This document shows, one piece after another, positions 35,401 through 47,400 of a DNA stretch of 64,000 bases. A model generated the notes under the pieces. It had not been told where the DNA came from, did no database searches, and saw only the letters and a list, made by a program, of their open reading frames with translations. Source of the stretch: Lineus longissimus (lineage: Eukaryota > Nemertea > Pilidiophora > Heteronemertea > Lineidae). Numbering within the stretch: position 1 is the stretch's first letter; each line of letters starts with the position of its first letter. A program made the position numbers and the translations under genes. The stretch is taken from contig NC_088326.1 of NCBI RefSeq assembly GCF_910592395.1, positions 4,159,001-4,223,000 on the forward strand, written 5' to 3'.

Positions 35401-38400
35401 CGAGCTGCAGGAGATGAAACGGGATTTGACGAGATTGGAGAAGGAGCATCCACAGTCCAAGTCAGGTGGCCAGCAGAGGAGGCAGAAAGAGGTAATGAAA
35501 CCCCCAATATTTTCGTTACCTGTCATCGCTTGTGACCTAACTTGCGTAACTCACTTTGCTTTATTTGCCTCATCCTTTAAATGAGAGCCACATCCTTTAA
35601 ATAAGACCTGCAACTAAGAAGACCCTGTATACCTGTATGTCAGGCCAAACCAATGACCCATCCAAGTTATAGCGTGTTCGATTACTGGTGCTGTGCTTTG
35701 GTGAGGACCGGATCTTACGCCTTGAAGCTATAGCTGAGTATATCCTGAACCCCACTGCTCACGTGCCAGGGCTGGGTAATAGGAGAGTTTTTTAGCATGA
35801 AAAATATTGACCTGACCCAGACCCTCACTGACCCCAATGACCAGATCTTCTCACTTTGTGTCACTTCAACCTGGCGCAAGATGAAGCGCCAGATCCAAAT
35901 AGGATGCTGTGACATCAAGATATGCAAACCTTTATCTAGTACTTTCGTTTCAGGGGGGCAGTGCTATTGACCCAATGGCCGATCTTCTCGGAACGATGAC
36001 CGCGGACACCACCAGTGAGCACCGCAATCATCTCTTCGATCTCAACTGTAAGATCTGTACGGGAAAGACTCCGCGGCCGGAAGCGGAACACATCAAGAAA
36101 CTCGCGCAGCAGCTGAAGCTGCAGAAGGAGCGACACAGAGCGGAGGATAAGAAGCCAGAGAAGGTTTCGCGTGATCCGAGGTTACTGGATACGAGTCGGT
36201 CGGATAGCGATATCGTCGGGAGCAGTTTGGAGGAGTCAATTGAGGAGCAGATTTCGCAGGAGATCAAGGATGAATTGGGCATCGAATCGCCGGTACCTGT
36301 GGTGACCACAACTGGGTAGGTGCACAAGCTTATACAGTAGAACCTCTCTATTAAGGACACCCTCGTGACTGACAAGTGCTGTCCTGATTAGAGAGGTCAA
36401 ATTCAATGGAAACAACCAATTTGGGACCAAAGCTCATGTTCCTAATAGAGATGTTGTCCCTAATAGAGAGGTGTCCGTTACTGGAGGTTCCACTGTTTAT
36501 TGGTCTTTTTTGGCTGACGGGACAGATTTAGGGTGAATAAAAATGTTCACCAAAATACTAAAGCAACACTGGCCACTGCCATTTGTTATTATAGTTTATT
36601 TACCAAGTCCTTTTCTTGTAGGAATAAGAAGTATTTGCCCATTAAAGAAGATTTTAAGGCATGTGGAAAAAGTGTAAATTTTCAACTTGGTTTTTTCTCT
36701 TCTCTGTAGCTCACCTGATGTCACTTCGTCTGGGCAAGCCCAGAACCTCACTCTATGGAAGGGCTCCATCTTCATGCAGGATCTCCCCAAGTTCTTCACC
36801 TCGGCGGATCTCGTCTCTGGACCTAAGGATTACTTCATGCAGGTAAATACCAATTGGAAAATCAGGCCCCAGAAGATGGGGTGCATTTTGAAAATTCGAA
36901 ATTTAAAGGCCAGGGCGGGGCCAGATCAATCATGATGGCGATGAAGTACAACTACCGAGGAAGAATGCAGATTATGCCTTGGCATCAAGGTTGCCAACGG
37001 GGCAGATCAAAGAGCCAGAAAAAGAGGGGGAGGGCGTGCTCTGCATTTCACATCAAAATCTCTGATCTGTTCCAAAGTTTCATGGTCAATTACAGAGATT
37101 TTCATGAATAAGGGGGTGGGGCTGCGTCAAGTGCTTGGATCTTTGGATCCGCATCCGGCCAAGTCCACCTTTGCTGGAGGCAGTTGGCTGGCGTCCTGGT
37201 CTCTTCAGGTGCTGGTGGAGTCTCCGTGCCCCTTGAGCAGATGATATATGAAGGCTTGGCCTTTTCTCTGAATGATACGCTTGTGTTTTCCAGGATATTC
37301 CCAGTACCATCCAGCTGTGCGGGAGAATCAATCCAGCCAACGTGTTTGATTATTTGGGGAAGATCAAGGAAATGCGTTCTAAGGTATGTTACAGTATGAA
37401 CATTTCAGTACAATGCAAGGACACACCCAAAAATGCTGCAAAACTGCTTTTTTGAAACCTACTGCTAAACTCCCTGCTCAGAGGGACTCTGTTTGAAATT
37501 GCACTGTCTTTGCTTGTCTTTGGTCAGGACATTCTTCTGGTGTGTTCAAAATTTTGAGATGCATTCTTGAAAGACAGTTTATTTCGGTAACAAAGTCACC
37601 CGTCCTAGAGATTTCTGCCAAAGAGCCAAAGAGTTTTGTGGTCAGGGTGGTGTCCATTGGCCAGTATTCCGGTCTGTTGATATGTTACCAAACAGTGTGA
37701 TAAAATTCCACCCAGAAAGAGGTTATTTTGAATCAGAAGTAGAACCTGTGTTTCGTGACACATTTTACAAATAAAAAAAACACCTAGCTTTCTGTTCCAG
37801 GACATCATTGTGGTGCGCTTCCAACCAAGCCAGGAGAACATGGAGCGCGTGGCCTACATGGACATGTACAACTACCTGAGCACCCGCAAGCGTTGCGGTG
37901 TGGTCGGCAACAACACCAAGCTCGTCAAGGACATGTACTTGATCCCTCTACCTGCTGAGAGTCCCCCGCCGAAGATTCTCCTGCCTTTTGAAGGGCCAGG
38001 TAAGAGAGAAGTCTTCGTCTTTAAAACATGCAGGGCAGAGGTTCAATTGAACTGCGTTCCATTACCAGTTTGGTTTATTGGCAAGTGACTCTGTCTTCTG
38101 CCAGGGAAAAGGGCCCGTCTGAAGCTACTGTCCATGTGGGTAGGGTCTTTTGTTTGCCCTGGTACAGGCACCAGGTAAAAGGAACCTTGGTATTTGGTTT
38201 CGGGCCAAAGACGATATGAAACGACAACGATCCATCTAACCAATGAGTTCCTGGTTATGAGCCTGGTGCTTTACCCTTGTTACCGCTGATTTCACACGGC
38301 TTACCATTGTTTTTGAAATATAAAATGGAAAGGTTGCTTACCTGGCACTATGTTGGTTTTTCAGGTCTTGAAGAAAGATACGAACGACCTCATCTTCTCA

Positions 38401-41400
38401 TTGGTGTCATCATCCGCCACCGACCTAAATCAACGCCTGGCTCCGAGCTCCAAAAAGAGGCAGAAAAACAAGATTGCGTCCTAGTCGATCCTGCGTGGGG
38501 AGAACTTAAAAAGAAATTTCAGGAACAGAAACTTAGGAAGGAAAGCTCACGCTCAAAGGGAAGTTCACGTTCGAAGGAGAAAGAAAAATCAAAAGAGAAG
38601 AAAAAACGCGAATCAAAATCTGTTTTGGTGAAGTTTTTAGAGGATGCGAAACCTGGAGCGGATATTGGGTCAGTTGACAATGAAGCAGAAGACCATGGAG
38701 CAGACGATACATGTTTTTCCCCGGAGCCTGTAGAGAAGGTTAAGGAGGAAGTGGAGGATGCGTACTCCCCCTCCCAGGAGGTTGAAGACTTGTATCTACC
38801 CATGCAGATCCTCACCAAGGAGGAGGATAAAACGCTGCAGGTGCTGGAGGAAAAGTTGGCGGCAGAAGACTTAGAAGAGGAGGAGGAATTTCCAGAGGAG
38901 GAGGAATTTCCAGAGAAGGAGGAATTTCCAGAGGAAGAGGAATATCAGGAAGAGGAGAGCATGGAGATTGATGATGACCCAATAGTTGATATTGCAGAGA
39001 GCTTTGAAAATGCAGTTGGCCTTGAAAATGCGGAGAGCCTTGAAAATGCAGAGAGACTTGAAATTATAAAGAGCCTTGAAAATGCAGAGCACTTTGAAAA
39101 TATAGAGAGCTTTGAAAATATAAAGAGCCTTGGAAATGCAGGGAGCCTTGGAAATGCAGAGAGCTTTGAAAATGCAGAGAGCCTTGAACAGAAGCCAACA
39201 GTTTTGAAAGATGGTGTTGTTGTTGAGGACCCTGTTGAAAATGTCTCACCACAGGCACTAGAAAGAAATGATGTTGCTATGGAGACACAAGAAGAGGTAG
39301 CAGAAGTCTTGGACCATAAGCATGAGGGAGAGCCTGAAGTCACTGACCCGATTCCTGAAGAAGAGTCGGCTGGAAACACTGCACCCGAGGTAGAAAATCC
39401 GCTCGATTCATTGACAAGTCGTATTCAAGCGTTCAGTAAGATGTTACAGACTGGAGGATCCTTCATACCTCGGCAGCTCCGTACACAAGCACCTGGTCCA
39501 AAACCTGAGTCAAGCCATCCACAGAACATACCAACTCCTACAAGCCGAAAGAATCCGGTTAAAAGGATAAAAACAGAAGCAGTTTCTCTTTACGGTTCTT
39601 CACCACTTACTGGTTCCAGTCCAGCCGGAACTCCAAAAGCTGCAACGGATCTAGTTCGAGAGCTAAAACCCAAACCAGCAGTTTCTCTCTACGGGTCATC
39701 TCAACCACTTGGTTCCAGTCCAGCACACACTCCAAAAGCTGTATCAAGTCCACTGCCTACCCCTAAGTCTGCATCGCCACTTCTTGGTTCCAGTCCAGCG
39801 CACACTCCAAAAGTTATATCAAGTCCACTGCCTACTCCTAAGTCTGCATCGCCACTTCTTGGTTCCAGTCCAGAACGTACTCCAAAAGTTGTATCAAGTC
39901 CACTGCCTACCCCTAAGTCTGCATCACCACTTCTTGGTTCCAGTCCAGAACGTGCTCCGAAAGTTGTATCAAGTCCACTGCCTACCCCTAAGTCTGCATC
40001 GGAAAGAGTTGCTTCACCACTCGTAGCGCCATCACCGCTTGAGACGAGACAAGTTATGGTTGCAACTCCTCCTCAAGCGCGCGTGAAATCTCCACCTGTT
40101 CCAGTCTCTACCCAAGTAACCACTCCTCCTGCAGGTGAAACATCTGAGGTTCGTATTGCTCCAGGCTCTTTGAAACCTTTCTCAGCTGTTTCAGCATTGC
40201 CCGCGCCTGCCAGAAAACCTACTGAACCTCTGAAGGATAAAAAGGACCAGAAGATTTCGCCTGAGCCTGCTAAAAAACCCACTGAACCTCGGAAGGATAA
40301 GGACAGGAAGGTTTCGCCTGCGCCTTCCAAAAAAACCACTGAACCTCTGAAGGATAGGGACAGGAAGGTTTCGCCTGCACCTCGGAAGGATAAGAAGGGC
40401 CAGAAGGTTTTGCCTGAGCCTGCCAAAAAAGTCACTGAACCTTGGAAGGATAAGGACAGGAAGATTTCGCTTGCGCCTTCAAAATCACCCACTGAACCTC
40501 CGAAGGATAAGAATGACCAGAAGGTTTTGGCAGCACCTGCCAAAACACCCACTGAACCTCCAAAGGATAAGAAGGACCAGAAGGTTTTGCCAGCACTTGC
40601 CAAAACACCCACTGAACCTACAAAGGATATGAAGGACCAGAAGGTTTTGCCAGCACTTGCCAAAACACCCACTGAACCTCTGAAGGATAAGAAGGACCAG
40701 AAGGTTTTGCCTGTATCTACCAAAAAACCCACTGAACCTCTGAAGGATAAGAAGGACCAGAAGGTTTTGCCTGTATCTACCAAAAAACCCACAGAACCTC
40801 CCAAGGATAAGAAAGACAAGATGGTTTCGCCTGCACCTGCCAAAAAACCAACTGAACCTCCCAAGGATAAGAAGGATCAGTGGGTTTTGCCTGTGCCTGC
40901 CAAAAAACCCACTGTGCCTCCCAAGGATAAGAAAGAGAAGATGGTTTCGCCTGCACCTGTCAAAAAATCTACTGAACCTGTCAAGGACCAGAAGGTTTTG
41001 CCTGTGCCTGCCAAAAAACTCTCTGAACCTCCCAAGGATAAGAAAGACAAGATGGTTACGCCTGCACCTGTCAAAGAACCCACTGAACCGTTGAAGGATA
41101 AGTTGGATAAGGAATCATCAACAACAAGGGCGTTTGAACTTCTTCAGGAAAAGAAAGATAAGGAATTGTCAACAACAAGTGCATTTGAACTTCTTCAGGA
41201 TAAGAAATCATCAACAACAAGTGCATTTGAACTTCTTCAGGATAAGAAGGATAAGAAATCGTCAACAACAAGTGCATTTGAACTTCTTAAGGATAAGAAA
41301 TTGTCAACGAGAAATGCATTTTTCCAGTCTTCTTATGCACGGCCTCGCATTCGTTTCCGAGGTGCTCCCTTCCCTTCACCAGTTGAGCCTCCTCTGGTAG

Positions 41401-44400
41401 AACCAAAGTCTGAATCTCCATCCAAGCCAAAATCATCAACTGCTACCCCAATCTTACCAAAGACCTGGAAGATGACTATGGGAAAAATTTCGCTGCCTAC
41501 TCCCTCTGAGCGGGAAAGACCTTCTGCAGCGAATAAAAAGTTGGCCAAACCTCCTGTGGAAGTGGCATCACCAGAGGTAATCATTGAAAGATATGGACCG
41601 CAGGAAGTGAAAGAATCACAACTGTCTGCTGAAAGTAATGCGTCGCCATCGCCAGAACAGATCGTCCAGCCTCTGTCACTTAATGAGCACATGGCAATCC
41701 CGCTTAGTCAGCAGCCTTTACTACCCCAACTGCCAGAACAGGTTGATGCACCCCCGCTTCTGGAACTGCCTGTGGCACCACCTCTTCCGGAGCAGCCTAT
41801 GGCAATACCTCTTCCGGAAGACCCTGTGGCACCACCTCTTCCGGAGCAGCCTATGGCAATACCTCTTCCGGAAGACCCTGTGGCACCACCTCTTCCGGAG
41901 CAGCCTCTGGCAATACCTCTTCCGGAAGACCCTGTGGCACCACCTCTTCCGGAGCAGCCTATGGCCCCACCTCTTCCGGAACAGACAGCACCACCTCTGC
42001 CTGCCGAAACAGTTTCACCACCATTGCCAGATCAAGCAGCACCACTGCCACCATTACCGGAACAGATTGTACCACCGCTTCCACCAGGACCGCCCCCGGA
42101 GCCGCCACCGATGATGTTCCACCAGCCGCCACCTCCACCACCTCCTCTGCCGACTGGGTTTGTCCTACCTTATCATGCGATGCCTCCACCACCACCACCA
42201 CCACCACCAGAAGAGAGACAGCCAGGTAGGTTTTATTGTTCTGACTTTCCTCTCACTGTTTGTTAAAAAGTGTCAATCCCAATTGAGTCTGACCTTTGCA
42301 GAGATATACAGTAGAACCTCTCTATTAAGGACACCTGCGGGACTGGCAAGTGCTGTCCTTAATAGAGAGGTGTCCTGATTAGAGAGATCAAATTGAATAG
42401 AAGCTACTAATTTGGGACCAAAACTAGTGTCCTTAGTAGAGAGTTTGTCCTTAATAGAGAGGTGTCCGCTAAGGGAGGTTCCACTGTAATCGATTGAATT
42501 GTTTCTCACGAAGCTGATATGTTCAACTTTGCTTTTGGGAAGTACCATCATCCCAGCCTCTTCGGATAATGTTAATTTGCAAAGTTTTGGCACAAAATTT
42601 CATGTTACATAACATTTCGACTTTGACTTCATCTCATTTCAGATTCAATGCTAGTCGATATGGACCTCTCCGAGCCTGAGGACGTAGAGATGGAAATATC
42701 CGAATCTCACACTGCACCAACACAAGTGTCGTACGCCCCAAGTACAATTTACGCCCCAAGAATAAGTTATGCCCCAAGTACAAGTTATGCTCCCTTCTCC
42801 ACTGCTGCAAACTTTCATACCGAAACCGCAGCAGAACCCAGGACTATTCCACAGCCACAGGCTAAGAACACTCCAGAGGAAAGCGAAAATGTTCCATTTT
42901 ATTATGCAAATGTTCTCGAAGCTAATTCTCGACCTGTGGCCACTAGAGTAGAGTCGCTGAAAACGTTTGCCCAAATGACACCACCTCTGCCGCCTTGTGG
43001 TGAGTATCCATCTTCGACTGGAGCGTGGAATGCCGGCCGGAGAATGGGAGGAGGTCAGAGGGAGAGTTATGCACCGTACGGAGAGCCATTTGGTGGTGGT
43101 GAAGAGTCGCGGGAACCGAGCGAAGAATCGAATGAATATTATGAAGAGGAAGAAGAGGAAGAATACCAGCAGGAATCCTGGGACCAGGACTATGCTGATT
43201 ATGAAAAGAAGGAAGAGAAGCCGTACTTCTATGGCTGTAATGCACCAGTTTATTCTGGTCCCACAATGACAAAGTCGGCGCCAACCAAGCGAAGCTATCC
43301 AAAAGTTGAGCAGGAGAAACCTATGCCGGAGAAACGGAATCCGCGCTACAGGAGTACGTTGTTTATGCTGCAGAAACAGGAGCAGGCGGAGGAGTTTTAT
43401 AATCCGAGTCTGGAGAAGAAGGAGGAGGAGGAGGAAGCAGCGGAGATGGAAGAAAAGGACGACAAAACAAAAATGTCGTATCGGCATCGGAAGGAGGAAG
43501 AGCCTGGGCTGGTGAAGCATGAAGCCGTTCAAAATGTTACTCAACCTTCAATGCAACGCGATCGCCCGAGACGCCGAAGGCAAAAAGTGTGGCATGATTC
43601 GAGTGCCGTGTTCAGTACGGACTTGTATGAGCAGCTTACGCTCGAAGATGATGAGTTCACGAGTGGGGAAGAGGAAGAGGCGGATGAATCCGCAAGTGCT
43701 TCTGCTAGCAGTATGCCCGGTCCGGATCTCAGTCAATTTAATGTGCCAGGAATTATTGAAGAGATCTCAAAGAGTGCCAATCCTGTAGAAACTACTGCAA
43801 ACTATTTAGGGATGATCTCATCCAGTACGAACCCTGATTTACAGAAGGAACTATTGATCGAGTTGACCAAGAAAGTTCGGCAAGAACATGAAGAGCGCAC
43901 TGCCAGCCCTGTACCAGCAGACAATCAATCAAAAGCAAATGTAAACACACTAGCAGATGTCAAAACAAGTGGGCTGTCGCAGCAACTACTTCAAGGTTCT
44001 CAGAGGCCTTTAGATGGGCCACAGAATAAGTACCCTCCTTCAAGTTTTCCAGAATCATTCCCTCCTCGGAATGGTAGTACTTGGAGACCCATGCAACCCG
44101 GTCCAAATGTAGAAAACCGTTTTCCAGGACCGCACAGTGTACACCATCTGCCTGTTCAGGGACCTTCGTTCCCTGGACAGCGACCACGACTACCTCATGA
44201 AGGAGCAGGTATTAGACCTAGACCCCCAATGCCTGGACAAGAGTCTAGTTTGCAGGGACAAACGCCTGCGTTGACGGGACAGAGGCCTCGATTCCCTTGG
44301 CAGGGTCCTTCGTTTCCAGGTCGGGGGCCTGCTCCACCTAGCCATGGTCCTGCCATGCCTGGACAAGTACCTAGGTTTCCTGGACAGTTACCCAACCAGG

Positions 44401-47400
44401 GATCTGCCATACCGCAACAGGGACTGCCTGGGTCTAGATTTCCTAGTCATCTTGCTACGTTGCGTGGACCAGCACCGATACAACCTGGACAAGTGCCTAC
44501 ATTACATGGACAAGGACCAGTCGCACCTGGTCAAGTACCTCCATTTCGCAGCCATGTACCAACATCTGTCGGGCAACCACCGAATATGTTGTCTGGCCAA
44601 GTACCTACATCAATAGGGCATCAACCAATGTTGCCAGGCCAAGTACCTCCATCAGTGGGCAAACCACCTGAATTGCATGACCGAGTACCAACGTCAATAG
44701 GCCAACCACAAATGCTGCCTGGCCAAGTTCCAGCATCAGTGGGGCAACAACCAATGCTGCCAGGCCAAGTCCCAATGTCGATAGGCCAACCATCAATGTT
44801 GCCCGGCCAATTACCAACATCAATGGGGCAACCACGTTTCGAGCTAGGCCAGGGACCAAGAAATGTGGGGCAACCGCAAATGCTGCCTGGCCAAGTTCCA
44901 ACGTCAATGGGGCAACCACCAATGTTGCCTGGCCAACTACCTTCATTGAAGGGGCAACCACGTTTCGAGCTTGGCCAGGGACCGCGGCATTTGGGGCATC
45001 CGCAAATGCTACCTGGCCAAGTTCCAACGTCATTGGGGCAACCACCAATGTTGCCTGGCCAACTACCTTCATCGAAGGATCAACCACGTTTCGAGCTTGG
45101 CCAGGGACCGCGGAATTTGGGGCCACCGCAAATGCTGCCTGGCCAAGTTCCAACGTCAATGGGGCAACCACCAATGTTGCATGGCCAACTACCTTCATCA
45201 AGGGGGCAACTACCTTTTGAGCTTGGCCCAGGACCGAGGACAGTAGTTCAACCGCCTAAGTTGGCTGACCAAGTACCTACATCGATGGGACCAGAACGGG
45301 ATGCCAAATCAGTGGACATAGCACCTGCGTTGCTTGACCGAAGATCTTCATCAGTGGATATAGCCCCTGCCTTGCCTGACCTAGCCCCTACAAGTCTGGA
45401 TATAGCACCTCCAGTGCCCGAACAGGCACCTACATCAGCTGAAGAACCAATTCTTGGTGGGAAATTACCAATGCTATGTGCTGGTGTGGACCTTACCAAT
45501 CCACGTCTACAATCGCTGCTGGACAATTTGTCCCTTGAAAAGCTGTCGGAAGTCTTTACACTGAATAAACAGCTCGCTGGAATTGGATCACCAGCAGGTA
45601 AGGATGTATCTACACACAGCGACTCTACACATCGAGACTTGTCTTCATTGCAGTCTCGTGGAAGTTCTGTAGCATCTCGGTCCACGCTCTCTGTTTTGAG
45701 GCAGTGTTATGATGACCCGACTCCTGACTCGCCAGCAGCACCAAGTCAGCCTGATTACCACGAATCAGATTTCGAGCCCGAGGAACAGCCCGGGTTTGGG
45801 CCTGGTGGACCACATCCCGAATTCGACAATCCAAAAGATTTTGATGACCGACAACAGAATTTCCTTCTGGACAGGAAGCGGTTTGATCCCGGACCTGACG
45901 GCTATGATGACCAACCGCAGAATAGGTCGAGTTATGACGACAAGAAAAATCTTGGGGGAGAAAGATTCAATCAGGAGGGTGACGTAGATTTACGGGGAGA
46001 GGTGCGACAAGAGGAGGAAGAAAACTCGGATGCAGTGCGAGTGAGAAAATATTTCAGTTCATTCGAACAACAGAAAGCTCTGACAGATCATGGGGAGAGG
46101 GGGTTCCTCCCAGAATGGGAAGAAAGGCCAGCGTCTGTCTTTGAAAGTGACAGGAGACAGGAGGGCTTCGATTTTGATTTGGGAGACCGTGACTTAGATC
46201 TGAGAGGTGGTGATTTTGATGACCGACGCCATGGTTTTGAGATGGAGCACCGTGATATGGAGTCTAGGGGTCAGGAAAACGAAGATAGAGGCCGAGAATT
46301 TGATAGGAGGGGTCGAGATTTTGATCCCAGAGGTGGGGAGATTGATGATGGAGCAGGTGACTTTGATGCTGGTGGTCTTGCATTTGATTCTAGAGGAAGG
46401 CTGGTTGAGGAGGGGGACCTGGATCTTGACTTAAGGCACAGAGGATTTGACAATCATGATCGTGATATTGATTTGAGAAGCGGAGAATTTATTTCGAGAG
46501 GTTTTGACATTGAACCAAGATGGCGCGATTTTGATTTTAGAGGCCGTGAATTCAATGAGAGGGATCGGGGATTTGATCCGAGGGGCAGGGACTTGGATTT
46601 TAGAAGTCGGGATGTTGATTCTAGAGGTCGAGATTTAGATGCTATCGGTCGACGACTATCAAGGGATTTTCCAGATAGAATACATGATGAGCCTTTGCGT
46701 GATTTCCGAGATGATCGATTCGGTCCTGGGAGGGATTGGAGGAAGCATGGAGTGCCTCCTCGGAGGCATGAATTCGAACGCGACAATTTTCATCACGAGC
46801 TTCCTGGAAGGGGTCGAGATCCGTTTGCGCAGGATTTCCCGACCGAATCTCGGGACCGTTTCGGCCGAGATCGTGGTCCAGTTCTGGAATGGGAGAGACG
46901 AGCTGGTGAGGAAGTGTACCGTGATGGTCGAAACATGTTGACTCGTGAAGAAAGGTTTGCATCAGGTCTGCCTGAGTTTCATCGACCTGATTTACGAGAA
47001 CGATCGTTTGATGCGGAGGGACTTGGCCATCGGGGACTGGCACATCATGTAGATGTTCCACCTCCAAGGCAGGAGAGACTGGGAGTTACAACGGAGCCAC
47101 CAAAACCACGTAGCATCCTTAAAAAGAGAACTGAGGATCCCAAGCCTCCTGTTAGTATACTGAAACCACAGGGTATCCTGAAAAATAAAAGACCTGCACC
47201 ATCCGCTGTAGGTGATGGTGTCAAATCTGACTCTAAGTCAAATCAAAGGTTTGACAAAACGGATCTGAATATGAACTCTGGTCAAACGAAATCTGTAGCT
47301 GTTCTTGACCATGAAAATGAATTTAAGAAACTAGAACTTGAAATTATGCAACTTCAAGATGATCATAAGAGGCCAGAATGGAAGACAAATGTACCTGAAC

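Noticed and set aside
40073-40864. 263-codon antisense ORF
   Set aside because: Shadow of the KPTEP repeat region of DIDO1 exon 19, antisense to well-supported coding sequence.
42651-43544. 297-codon antisense ORF
   Set aside because: Antisense to DIDO1 exon 20. The Leu/Phe-rich composition comes from complementing Glu/Lys codons.
44605-45201. 198-codon antisense ORF with regular VVAPLTLELGQ repeats
   Set aside because: Complement of the GQVPTSMGQPPMLPGQ repeats; the regularity is inherited from the sense strand.
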